Shown here: positions 25,579 to 33,946 of the stretch, piece by piece | How the letters are laid out: every line of letters starts with the position of its first letter | Numbering within the stretch: the stretch's first letter is position 1 | Origin: Candidatus Rifleibacterium amylolyticum | GTDB taxonomy: Bacteria > Muiribacteriota > Ozemobacteria > Ozemobacterales > Ozemobacteraceae | DNA: 64,000 nt | Direction: 5' to 3' | Assembly (NCBI GenBank): GCA_009917695.1 | Contig: JAACJG010000005.1 | Coordinates: 62,001 to 126,000 of the forward strand | Program-made: the position numbers and the translations under genes | Notes under the pieces: model-generated | Databases searched by the model: none | Seen by the model: only the letters and a program-made list of their open reading frames with translations | Told to the model about the DNA's origin: nothing

Positions 25579-25669
25579 GTCATTGCGACTGCGAGGCATA
25601 GCCGAAGCAGGAAGCAATCCCTCTGTCTGTGAGATTGCTTCGTCGGGCTGACGCCCTCCTCGCAATGAC
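25579..25669. repeat. REP-like palindromic intergenic repeat
   Basis: A 91-bp element bounded by perfect 10-bp inverted ends GTCATTGCGA / TCGCAATGAC, with an inner GAAGCAATC/GATTGCTTC pair, giving a nested hairpin. Its right end also occurs at 30798-30844. Similar elements are common in environmental bacterial genomes and may be moved by RAYT-type transposases; none is present here. Confidence 0.8.
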
Positions 25670-25719
25670 GTCAAACTACACGCTCAATATTGCCAAAGCA
25701 CTAGTAAAGGAGTCTACTG

Positions 25720-26121
25720 ATGGCAAGTCCTGCATATAACTGGTATTCGCAGTTGATAAAGCCGAGCTGGTCGCCGCCAGCATGGGTGTTTGGGCCGGTC
25801 TGGTCAGTGCTTTACACTGTTATCGCGATTTCGTTCGGTACCGTATTTTATCGAGCCTGGCGCCGACAGGTGCCGCCGAAGCTGGCCTTGCCATTCGCGC
25901 TCAACCTCGTCTTCAACTTCGCTTTCACGCCACTGCAATTCGGCCTGAAAAACAACCTGCTGGCGGCTATCGACATACTGTTTATTCTGGCTACGCTCAT
26001 CTGGAGCCTTCTTACAGCCTGGAAGCACCTGCGCTGGGTAGCGGTCGTGAACATCCCCTACCTGCTATGGGTCAGCTTCGCCACAGTATTACAGCTCACC
26101 ATCACCTGGATGAACCGTTAA
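25720..26121 (+). CDS. tspO: TspO/MBR family protein
   Basis: A 133-residue, five-helix membrane protein of the tryptophan-rich sensory protein/peripheral benzodiazepine receptor family. The motif K-P-S-W-S-P-P-A-W-V-F-G-P-V-W-S-V-L-Y is diagnostic, as is N-L-V-F-N-F-A-F-T-P-L-Q-F-G. TspO binds porphyrins and may act in tetrapyrrole or stress responses. AAGGAG precedes the ATG. The gene is monocistronic after the REP-like repeat. The function in this organism is unknown. Confidence 0.92.
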   Translation: MASPAYNWYSQLIKPSWSPPAWVFGPVWSVLYTVIAISFGTVFYRAWRRQVPPKLALPFALNLVFNFAFTPLQFGLKNNLLAAIDILFILATLIWSLLTAWKHLRWVAVVNIPYLLWVSFATVLQLTITWMNR

Positions 26122-26195
26122 TAACCTGCATAAAAGAGCCAAGCCAGGGTTAATGGGCTGATCCCAGACAGGCGGCCGGCAGCTTCAGGCTGAAA

Positions 26196-27146
26196 TCAGG
26201 CAGAACTGGCTGATCTGCTGGCGTCTATCTCTTTCTGTAAGTCTTTTGCCAATTCCTGGGCCTGCTGGATCCTGTCGAACTTCATTGACTGAGCAAGTTC
26301 GTCGCGGCAGCGGGAAGCAAGTATTTCACCCATTCTGAAGCCTTGCGACGCAGCAAGATTGAACCAGGCATGCGCCTGAACCGGGTCGTGTTCTACGCCC
26401 AAACCTTTGGCACAAAAGCTCGCAAGCATGAACTGAGAGAGCGCATCTCCCTTGCGGGCAGCGATCTGGTAGCATTTTGCCGCCTCACAATGATTCTGCT
26501 TAACTCCTTCGCCTTTGGCGTACATATTGCCAAGATGCTGCCAGGCGGTGATATTTCCATGCTCAGCCGCCATCTGCAACCATTTCAGAGCTTCGACTTC
26601 ATCCTTTTTAACACCTTCGCCGCTGCTCAACATTTCGGAAAGTCGCATCTGCGCCGCAACATTGCCCTGCCGGGCTGCCTCGCGGTATCTCTGCGCGGCA
26701 AGACCGGCGTTCTTCTTAACGCCCTCCCCCTTCTCATGCATTTGAGCCAGCGCAAATTGTGCTTTTTCTTCGCCATTTTCGGCGGCCTTGCCATACCATA
26801 CGGCGGCTTCAGTGAGGTCTATTTCGGCGCCACGGCCATTGTGATACATGTTGCCGAGTCGGAGCTGGGCGATTGAATAACCACGCTCAGCAGCAAGACG
26901 GAACCAGCTCAAGGCCTCTTTATAATCCTGCAAAACGCCTTCGCCGTTATAATACATCATGCCGATATTGAACTGAGCAACGGCATCTCCCTGACCGGCA
27001 GCCATGCGATACCATTTGAGAGCCTGCTGAAAATCCTGTTTTCCGCCGACTCCCTTGGCGCACACGGCACCGAGCAGGGTCTGCGCCAACGCATCGCCCT
27101 TTTCCGCCAGTTTCTGAAGCTTTTCTACCTCTACACTTCCACTCAT
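26196..27146 (-). CDS. Sel1-repeat protein
   Basis: A 316-residue cytoplasmic protein built of about seven Sel1-like repeats of 36 residues, each with A-x-x-x-L-G-x-x-Y-x-x-G-x-G-V-x-x-D/N-x-x-x-A-x-x-W-Y/L (for example M-Y-Y-N-G-E-G-V-L-Q-D-Y-K-E-A). No signal peptide is visible. Sel1 proteins are adaptor solenoids. The ATG at 27146 is preceded by a GAGGTG ribosome site; GTG two codons upstream is less likely. Confidence 0.9.
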   Translation of the reverse strand: MSGSVEVEKLQKLAEKGDALAQTLLGAVCAKGVGGKQDFQQALKWYRMAAGQGDAVAQFNIGMMYYNGEGVLQDYKEALSWFRLAAERGYSIAQLRLGNMYHNGRGAEIDLTEAAVWYGKAAENGEEKAQFALAQMHEKGEGVKKNAGLAAQRYREAARQGNVAAQMRLSEMLSSGEGVKKDEVEALKWLQMAAEHGNITAWQHLGNMYAKGEGVKQNHCEAAKCYQIAARKGDALSQFMLASFCAKGLGVEHDPVQAHAWFNLAASQGFRMGEILASRCRDELAQSMKFDRIQQAQELAKDLQKEIDASRSASSA

Positions 27147-27237
27147 AACCACACCTCAATTTTTATCTTCTTCAGTAATTTTACCATAGTTCTTATGGTG
27201 GCAACATCCTCTGAGTTTGATTTTTGCTTTTGGACTA

Positions 27238-27266
27238 TTGACAAATCGCGGGATTGTGAATATGAT
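27238..27266 (+). promoter_or_regulatory. Consensus-like sigma-70 promoter
   Basis: TTGACA, 17-bp spacer, TATGAT: only one base from the ideal. It lies about 270 bp before rsgA on the plus strand and is followed by a short reading frame with a strong ribosome site at 27327. Confidence 0.75.
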
Positions 27267-27326
27267 CTAGTATTAGTTGCGATATATGACTCGCGACCAG
27301 CCTCGACACCGGGAGGTACAAATTTA

Positions 27327-27353
27327 TGACTGCAGGAATTAACAGAAGCTGAT
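27327..27353 (+). CDS. Eight-codon leader ORF before rsgA
   Basis: GGGAGG sits 8 nt before an ATG that opens only eight codons (M-T-A-G-I-N-R-S) and then stops. The good ribosome site and the promoter at 27238 suggest real translation initiation. It may be a leader peptide or the start of a decayed gene. Confidence 0.35.
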
Positions 27354-27534
27354 TTTTTAACAGCCCGTTTCCGTGCGTCTTCCGGTTGTATGAGAGAATG
27401 CTCAAAACAGACCCTTAAGCTGTTATGCTGCACCTGATATTGTATTTCATGCACCGCGACGTTCCCGGTGTTCTGCCAGCCCTCTGACTGACATGAGACA
27501 CCCCCGACCAAATCAAAACAGGAACAATCAACAA

Positions 27535-28626
27535 ATGCATTGTGAACTTAAAAACTACGGTTTCGGCTTCTTTCAGGAGCAATACCGCAGCGAAAACGAG
27601 ATAAAAATGGAAAATGTCGCGCGAGTTCTCTCTGACTCGCATGAGATCTACCTGCTGCAAACCAGCAGTGGTGTCTGTCGCGGCTCGATGACCGGCAAAA
27701 TGCGCTTCAACGCAGAAAACCGGCATGATCTGCCGGCAGTCGGCGACTGGGTCGTCATCTCAAAACCCGATGCGCACAGCGCAGTAATCGAAGAAGTGTT
27801 TCCACGACGCACCAGCCTGTGCCGCTCGGCCGTGCTGGCCAAGTCTACCAGTACCCAGGCCGACGTTCAGATCATCGCCGCCAACGTTGACCTGGTCTTC
27901 ATCGTGATCGCGGTCGATCGTGATTTCAGCATCAACCGAGTCGACCGCTACCTCGCTTTGATTCTTGACAGTGGCGCTCTTCCAGCTGTTCTGCTCAACA
28001 AATGCGATCTGACCGACGAAGACACCTGGAAATCTCAGCAAAACCAGCTATACAAAAGACACCCCGGCGTTGAAGTCATCGCTACCAGCCTGGTAACCGG
28101 TCAGGGACTCGATCTGCTCAAAGCCGCCGTGGCGCCGGGCCAGACCTGCTGTTTCGTCGGTTCATCAGGCGTCGGCAAATCTTCGCTGATCAACTACTTT
28201 GCCGGCGAAGAGCTGATCACTACCTCAGAAATCAGCGAAGCGAACCTGCGCGGTCGCCACACCACGACCAGTCGGCACCTGCATCTGCTGCCATCAGGCA
28301 TGCTGCTGCTCGACACGCCCGGCATGCGTGAAATAGCCATGTCAGATGCCAGCAGCGGCATCGGCGAAGCCTTTGCCTTTATCGAAGAGGTCGCTCTGAA
28401 ATGCCGTTTCACCGATTGTCGTCATGTCGATGAACCCGGTTGTGCGGTAATCGAGGCAATAGAGCGCGGAGAGCTCGATTATGAGACTCTGAGCAGCTAC
28501 AAAAAACTTCTGCGCGAATCTGCCAGATTCGAGAAAAAAATCAACGAAAAGCGTCGGGCCGAGCGCGGCTTCGGCAAAATGGTGCGCGAGGTGCTAAAAA
28601 TCAAAAAACAACTCAAAGGCTGCTGA
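27535..28626 (+). CDS. rsgA: Ribosome small subunit-dependent GTPase A
   Basis: RsgA is a circularly permuted GTPase that assists late 30S subunit maturation. The order N-K-C-D (G4), then G-S-S-G-V-G-K-S-S (G1) and D-T-P-G (G3) shows the permutation. An OB-fold precedes (about residues 25-85) and a C-terminal zinc knuckle C-R-F-T-D-C-R-H-V-D-E-P-G-C follows. The ATG at 27535 with AGGA upstream gives 363 residues; a more upstream start adds 14 poorly conserved residues. Possibly transcribed from the promoter at 27238. Confidence 0.93.
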   Translation: MHCELKNYGFGFFQEQYRSENEIKMENVARVLSDSHEIYLLQTSSGVCRGSMTGKMRFNAENRHDLPAVGDWVVISKPDAHSAVIEEVFPRRTSLCRSAVLAKSTSTQADVQIIAANVDLVFIVIAVDRDFSINRVDRYLALILDSGALPAVLLNKCDLTDEDTWKSQQNQLYKRHPGVEVIATSLVTGQGLDLLKAAVAPGQTCCFVGSSGVGKSSLINYFAGEELITTSEISEANLRGRHTTTSRHLHLLPSGMLLLDTPGMREIAMSDASSGIGEAFAFIEEVALKCRFTDCRHVDEPGCAVIEAIERGELDYETLSSYKKLLRESARFEKKINEKRRAERGFGKMVREVLKIKKQLKGC

Positions 28627-28651
28627 AGTCAAGTCCAGGCTACGGCAGACA

Positions 28652-28764
28652 GTCATTCTGAGCAGAGCAGAGCGTAGTCGCAGAATCCATGTCTTTGCTG
28701 CAATTCTGGATCCTGCGACTTTCTTCTTCGCCAAGGCTTCGAAGAACAGGTCGCGCATGATGAC
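28652..28764. repeat. GTCATTCTG intergenic repeat, full copy
   Basis: A 113-bp block starting GTCATTCTG and ending GCATGATGAC, with an internal arm pair GTCGCAGAATCCA / TGGATCCTGCGAC (one mismatch) that forms a strong hairpin. A second full copy is at 62086-62167 and partial ones at 11834, 37989, 38792, 40781 and 60312. It lies after rsgA and may also terminate its transcript. Confidence 0.75.
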
Positions 28765-28919
28765 TTTTGTCAGAGGGTTGACTAAGCTCGGTACACATTG
28801 TACGCTGTATGGGCAACTGCATGAACACCCGGTAGCAGGATACGTGCCGGCAGCCCGGTTGATGGCCGAGGCTTATGATGAAATAGCAGCAATGAGCTTT
28901 TGAATAGAGGAAACCGGTT

Positions 28920-29459
28920 ATGAAATGCCCAAATTGCGAAGGTTTTTTGAATGACGATACTCCGGTCTGTGAGAGCTGCGGATTCGACATACACGAATTC
29001 GACAAGGTTCTGACGATACCGGCAGAGCGCGACGGCCTGATCAACGACTGGGCCGGCGCTTTGAGTGAAGACGGCAGCGGTCGCATCAAAGAGCGGCTAC
29101 ATAATTTCTGCGAGCAAACCGGTATGGATTGCTGCCTGGTTACGCTCGAATCAGCAGCGCCGCGCTCGCCGCGCGAATTCGTGTTCTGGCTGTTCAACCG
29201 CTGGCAAATTGGTGGCGAAGGGCATCTCGGCGTGCTGGTTCTGCTGTCGCTGGCCGAACGCCGCATCGAAGTCGAAGTCGGCAACGTGCTCGAAAAATAC
29301 ATCACCGACGACGAAGCCGCAGGCGTTCTCGAGCATCATGCCGTGCCGTTCTTTAAAAAGAGCGATTACGACAACGGCCTTTATCATTCGCTCGACATAC
29401 TGGCACGCATTATCGAGCATGGCGTGAGCGAGGAGAAAGCCAATGAAACTGCGAACTAA
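28920..29459 (+). CDS. Zinc-ribbon TPM-domain protein
   Basis: A 179-residue cytoplasmic protein. It starts with a zinc ribbon (C-P-N-C at 3-6 and C-E-S-C-G at 17-20). A TPM domain follows (about residues 33-165), with L-S-E-D-G and D-N-G-L-Y features. TPM domains (TLP18.3/Psb32/MOLO-1) occur in exported proteins of mostly unknown activity, some being phosphatases; a cytosolic zinc-ribbon form is less usual. It overlaps the exported TPM gene by 17 bp, pointing to joint function. Confidence 0.7.
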   Translation: MKCPNCEGFLNDDTPVCESCGFDIHEFDKVLTIPAERDGLINDWAGALSEDGSGRIKERLHNFCEQTGMDCCLVTLESAAPRSPREFVFWLFNRWQIGGEGHLGVLVLLSLAERRIEVEVGNVLEKYITDDEAAGVLEHHAVPFFKKSDYDNGLYHSLDILARIIEHGVSEEKANETAN

Positions 29460-30636
29460 CGCGCTTTTATACGGTGTTCTCGCTTTCATGATACTGACGC
29501 TTGCCGGCAGCAGCTGCCTGGCACGCAGCATGCCGGTTCGACGGGTTCCGCTCAACGATGAAATGGGCCTGCTTGACGATCAGATGGCGCTCGAAGTCAA
29601 ACGCATGAGCCAGCTGCTTTATCGTGACTTCAAGAGCGAACTGGCGGTTCTTATCATTAGTTCGACCGATGGTGTCAATGCCAGCGATTATGCATTGAAG
29701 GTGTTCAACCACTGGGGGCTTGGCCAGGCCGGCGTCGATAACGGCATGCTGATCATGTTCGCCATCGATGACCGCCGTGTCGAGATCAAACCAGGCACCA
29801 GATATAAACACAAGTTCAGTGAATCTTTCTGCACAAGCCTGCTGAGTAACTATGTCGTGCCGGAAATGCGTGCCGGCCGACCGGCACAGGGCGTCTTCAT
29901 GGCGACTCGCGAGGTTGCGGCCGAAATCAGGCGCTTCGAAGAAGCCAAAGGATCGTCCGGCAGCTCTTCACCGGGCGAAGCGCTCCCCGGCCACAGCCAG
30001 AGCACTTCAAGCCAGGTCAGCAATAATTACCGGAACAGCTCAACAAGCTCTGGCAGCGGCAGTTCAGGCTCATCCGGGAGCAGCGCCGGGACTTCCAGAT
30101 CTTCTTACAGCGGCTCTTCTGGTTACAGCAGTCCGTTCAACAGCCCGGTGTTACGCTTTGTTCTCTACGGATGCATGGCATTGTGGATCGCCGGCGGCAT
30201 ATTCTATTACTACATGACTTTCAGCAAAGGCACACTGCTGATGAGCCCATGGCTGTTCATCATACTCATGCTGCTGTCAGGTTTCATAATAGCTTTTGTC
30301 GCGAGCAAGGCTTTCAACATTGCCGACAACACGCTCGATCAGGTGGCTTCGGGCAGCGGCGGCATTTCGCTGATCAGCTTTCTCTGGATGTTTTCCCACA
30401 TCTGTCCGCGCTGCAACAAATATATGAACGTGCACACCAGAACGCTGCATTACGCGACCTATTACTCGTCGGGTCTTGGCGAAAAAACCGAGCACTGCGA
30501 CCATTGCGGATATCACCGGGTCAGCACCTACACGATTCCGAGAAAAACGCGAAGTTCGAGCTCAAGTTCAAGCAGTTCGCGCAGTTATAGCGGGGGTGGG
30601 CGCTCGTCCGGTGGTGGCGGCGGGGCCAGCTGGTAA
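29443..30636 (+). CDS. Exported TPM-domain membrane protein with zinc ribbon
   Basis: A 397-residue protein: signal peptide (about residues 1-28), TPM domain (about 35-165) with V-D-N-G-M-L-I-M, a long Ser/Gly-rich linker (170-230), two membrane helices (about 242-260 and 268-288), a cytoplasmic zinc ribbon (C-P-R-C and C-D-H-C-G near 325-350) and a Ser/Gly tail ending G-G-G-G-G-A-S-W. The glycine tail is typical of YgcG-type TPM proteins. It is coupled to the preceding TPM gene. Function unknown; envelope role inferred. Confidence 0.8.
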   Translation: MKLRTNALLYGVLAFMILTLAGSSCLARSMPVRRVPLNDEMGLLDDQMALEVKRMSQLLYRDFKSELAVLIISSTDGVNASDYALKVFNHWGLGQAGVDNGMLIMFAIDDRRVEIKPGTRYKHKFSESFCTSLLSNYVVPEMRAGRPAQGVFMATREVAAEIRRFEEAKGSSGSSSPGEALPGHSQSTSSQVSNNYRNSSTSSGSGSSGSSGSSAGTSRSSYSGSSGYSSPFNSPVLRFVLYGCMALWIAGGIFYYYMTFSKGTLLMSPWLFIILMLLSGFIIAFVASKAFNIADNTLDQVASGSGGISLISFLWMFSHICPRCNKYMNVHTRTLHYATYYSSGLGEKTEHCDHCGYHRVSTYTIPRKTRSSSSSSSSSRSYSGGGRSSGGGGGASW

Positions 30637-30797
30637 TGACTTTTCATGATATTCGCACAGGCTCATTTGCAGAGTTATACACAGATAAGAGAATTGCAGC
30701 AGCAAACAGCAATTCCTGAAGCCTTTTAAACCCTGCACGAGCGAAGGATCGAAGATTGTATAGTTTTGGCATGACAAGGAGCTTACCGACAGGGCAA

Positions 30798-30844
30798 TCT
30801 CATGATCAGAAAGATTGCTTCAGGGCTTTGCCCTTCGCAATGAC
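30798..30844. repeat. Partial REP-like repeat overlapping a gene start
   Basis: GCAATCT...AGATTGC forms a hairpin and the right boundary TCGCAATGAC equals the end of the repeat at 25579-25669. The ATG of the ABC transporter gene is the ATG within this terminal sequence. Confidence 0.65.
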
Positions 30845-33086
30845 AAATTCTCTGCAAAAATTGCGGCTGATAAAAATCGTGCGTTGCGCGTTTCTGCTGA
30901 TAATGCTGCTGATTTGCCATGCTGGAATGGCGGAAGACATAACTCTGCGCGTCTGGTGCATGGGCGGCGAAGCTGAGAAGCTGCCCAAAATGGCGCGACG
31001 GTTCGAATACGAAAACCCTGGCGTCAAAGTGCGGATTCAGGCGCTTTCGTGGGGTGGCTCGTATGAGAAGCTGGTAACCGCATTTCTCGGTGGCGCTCCG
31101 CCTGATGTCTGCCAGCTGGGCACAACCATGATGCGCGATTTTTACGCCATGGGCGCGCTCGAAAGCCTGCAACCGATGTTCGATTCAGGCGACCTGCGGG
31201 CGGAAGATTTTTTCAGTGAATCGCTCAAAACCTGCACTTATGACGGCCTGTATTTCGGCATGCCCTGGTATGTCGATACCAGGGTGGTTTATTTCAGACG
31301 TGAATATCTCGACCGCTTTGGCTGGCAGCAGTTTCCGCAGACATGGGAAGAATATTTCAAGCTTGGCCAGCAAGTAACGGCGGCAAAGCTTGCGGCCGGC
31401 GACGAAATTGGCTATTTTTGCAGTTTGCAGGGATTCACCTTCGAAATGTTCTACTGGCAGGCCGGCGGCGACTTCATGCCTCTTCAGGCCGGATATCCGG
31501 CATTCGATGCCGCAAAAATGGCTGAAGCAATCAGCTATGAGCGCAGCATGCGCCAGGCCGGCTTTCTCGGCAAGCCGCATGATTCAGGCATCGATTACAT
31601 AACTGAATTCGATCAGGGTCGTTACGAGGTAGCAATATCAGGCCCCTGGATGGCCGCCGATCTGAAAAAGAACCAGCATCGGCTCAAGAATGCCTGGGGC
31701 ATGGCGCCGATGCCGAAAAACAAGAGGCGAACTTCGTTTATTGGCGGCTCCAACCTCGTGCAATTCAAAGAATCAAGGCACAAGGAAATCGGCCGCCGCT
31801 TCATTCACTTTCTCGGCCGGCCCGATATTCAGACAGACTGGTATGAGATTTCGAACGATATTCCGGCAAACCGCCGGGCCATGGAAACACCGCAGCTGAT
31901 CAACGACCCGGTCATGCAGGTATTTCGCGATCAGCTGGAAGACACCCGGCTGCCGCCGGCGGATCGCGAATGGAGCATCTTCTGGGATCGCTTCTATCGC
32001 CAGTATGACGCTTTCATGGAAAGCGACGATGACGTTAAGGACTTTGTCAGAAAGATGAGCACGGTCATGGCAGAAGTGATCGCCGAGCGAGATGCTTCCG
32101 GGAAACCGACAACCGGTGGGGTTTACTGGGTGGCGCTTACGCTCTTCCCGGTTGTTCTGCTATCTGCTTACATCTTGCAAGGCATTGGTCGGCGACAGCC
32201 GCTAAAAGTGCTTACCAGCACACCCCTGCGAACCGTTGCCCTCTTTCTGGTTCCGGCCATGACGGTCATGTTGATATTCCGTCTGCTGCCACTCTGCGTG
32301 GCGTTTGCCGCCAGTTTCACCGATCTCGGAGCCGCCAATATAACCGATCCGACCCGCGCGCTGTTTACAGGATCCGGCAATTATCTGCGCCTTTACCAGG
32401 ACGAAATCTTCTGGAAAAGCGTAAATAACACCCTGATTTATCTGCTGGTCGGCGTGCCTGCCAACCTGCTGATCGCATTGACGCTGGCTCTGGCGATAAG
32501 CCGCTTTCGCGGCTGGCAGCGAACTCTGCTGGCCACTGGTCTGTTTCTGCCTTCGGTCATTACCATGGTAGCGTCGGCGGTGACCTGGCGCTGGCTCTAC
32601 TGTCAACAAAGCCCGCTCAACCTCGCGATCAACTGGCTCGGAATCGGCCCGCTAAACTGGCTGGGCGATCCCGATCTGGCGCTGCCTTCGCTGATCATCT
32701 TTTCGGTCTGGCGCAGTTACGGGCTGAGCATGCTGATCATTCTGGCCGGACTTGAGCTGATCAACCGCGAGCTTTACGAGGCCGTGCGTATCGATGGTGG
32801 CAGTCGCTGGCATGAATTTCGCCATGTCACCCTGCCCGGCCTTCGCGGCACGCTGTTTGCGGTTGCCGTTGGCATAGTCGTCGCCAATATTCAGTTTTTC
32901 ATCGAGCCCTACGTTCTGACCGGCGGCGGGCCGAAAGACGCGACCATGTCGCTGCTGCTGTTTTCGTATAATCGTGCCTTTGGCTCGTTTCAGCTGGGTT
33001 ATGCCTCGTCGGTAATCACGGTTCTCTTTGTCTTTTTCTTTATCTTCAACCTCTGGCAGAGACATTTCCGCCAGAAACTAAGCTGA
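30840..33086 (+). CDS. Sugar-type ABC transporter: binding protein fused to MalF-like permease
   Basis: About 748 residues from the ATG at 30840. A signal/anchor helix (about 10-28) leads to a family-1 solute-binding domain (about 32-420; motifs L-R-V-W-C-M-G-G, A-I-S-G-P-W-M, S-F-I-G-G-S-N-L). A membrane helix (about 427-447) connects to a MalF-type permease (about 460-745) with the EAA loop E-A-V-R-I-D-G-G-S near residue 646. CUT1 importers usually encode these as two proteins. The MalG-like partner follows 14 bp later; no ATPase gene is near, so one may be shared. Longer upstream starts would translate repeat DNA. Confidence 0.85.
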   Translation: MTNSLQKLRLIKIVRCAFLLIMLLICHAGMAEDITLRVWCMGGEAEKLPKMARRFEYENPGVKVRIQALSWGGSYEKLVTAFLGGAPPDVCQLGTTMMRDFYAMGALESLQPMFDSGDLRAEDFFSESLKTCTYDGLYFGMPWYVDTRVVYFRREYLDRFGWQQFPQTWEEYFKLGQQVTAAKLAAGDEIGYFCSLQGFTFEMFYWQAGGDFMPLQAGYPAFDAAKMAEAISYERSMRQAGFLGKPHDSGIDYITEFDQGRYEVAISGPWMAADLKKNQHRLKNAWGMAPMPKNKRRTSFIGGSNLVQFKESRHKEIGRRFIHFLGRPDIQTDWYEISNDIPANRRAMETPQLINDPVMQVFRDQLEDTRLPPADREWSIFWDRFYRQYDAFMESDDDVKDFVRKMSTVMAEVIAERDASGKPTTGGVYWVALTLFPVVLLSAYILQGIGRRQPLKVLTSTPLRTVALFLVPAMTVMLIFRLLPLCVAFAASFTDLGAANITDPTRALFTGSGNYLRLYQDEIFWKSVNNTLIYLLVGVPANLLIALTLALAISRFRGWQRTLLATGLFLPSVITMVASAVTWRWLYCQQSPLNLAINWLGIGPLNWLGDPDLALPSLIIFSVWRSYGLSMLIILAGLELINRELYEAVRIDGGSRWHEFRHVTLPGLRGTLFAVAVGIVVANIQFFIEPYVLTGGGPKDATMSLLLFSYNRAFGSFQLGYASSVITVLFVFFFIFNLWQRHFRQKLS

Positions 33087-33100
33087 GCGGAGAACGGACA

Positions 33101-33937
33101 ATGAATACACACACCCGAAACCGCCTGCTTAAAGAAATGCTGTTTTTCAGTTTTCTCATCTGTACGCTGGCGATAACCATGCTGCCGTTCATCTTCATGT
33201 CGGCCGAGGCGCTGGCACCCTCGCCAATGGCCAATGTAGAAGGTTCTCGCTATCTGCCGCAGAACTGGTCGCTAGAGTCTTTCCGGCAGCTGATGGGTGT
33301 CGGCGACATCGCCCGCTTCACCATGAACAGTATGATTCATGCCTTCGGCTACACTTTTCTGTCACTGCTGCTCAATTCGCTGGCGGCCTTCGCCTTTGCA
33401 CGCATGGTTTTTCCGGGGCGCGACCGTCTGTTCACCATGCTGATACTGGCGATGATGGTGCCCGGTCAGGTCATCATGATACCGGTTTTCATAATAGTCA
33501 AATCACTTGGCCTGCTCAATTCGTTCGCCGGCCTGATATTACCGGGATGCGCGCATGCGTTCGGAATTTTTGCGGTGCGCCAGTTCATGCGTGACCTGCC
33601 CGACGAAATTTTCGATGCCGCCAGAACTGATGGCTGCAGCGACTTTGAATTGTTCACACATATCGCTCTGCCGCTGTGTCGCCCGATACTGGCGAGTCTG
33701 GCGGTCACCAGTTTCATCTACACCTGGGATCAGTTCCTTTACCCGCTGGTAATCATGCAGGACGAACCGATGTTCACGCTGCCGGTCGCGCTGGTTTCTT
33801 TGACGTCGCAGCATTTTGGCAGCTGGGGCATGCTTCTGGCAGGCGGCGTCGTTACCGCCCTTCCCTCGCTCATCGTCTTCATGCTGGCGCAGCGCGCCTA
33901 TGTCGCCGGCATCACCGGCGGCAGCACTAAGGGATAG
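33101..33937 (+). CDS. MalG-like sugar ABC transporter permease
   Basis: A 278-residue, six-helix inner-membrane permease of the CUT1 family. The EAA loop is D-A-A-R-T-D-G-C-S-D-F-E-L-F-T-H-I-A-L-P, which contacts the ATPase. It forms the second half of the channel with the permease part of the upstream fusion protein. Start: ATG with GGAG 9 nt before. Likely substrate is a sugar or oligosaccharide by family; not provable here. Confidence 0.9.
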   Translation: MNTHTRNRLLKEMLFFSFLICTLAITMLPFIFMSAEALAPSPMANVEGSRYLPQNWSLESFRQLMGVGDIARFTMNSMIHAFGYTFLSLLLNSLAAFAFARMVFPGRDRLFTMLILAMMVPGQVIMIPVFIIVKSLGLLNSFAGLILPGCAHAFGIFAVRQFMRDLPDEIFDAARTDGCSDFELFTHIALPLCRPILASLAVTSFIYTWDQFLYPLVIMQDEPMFTLPVALVSLTSQHFGSWGMLLAGGVVTALPSLIVFMLAQRAYVAGITGGSTKG

Positions 33938-33946
33938 GGTCATCTC

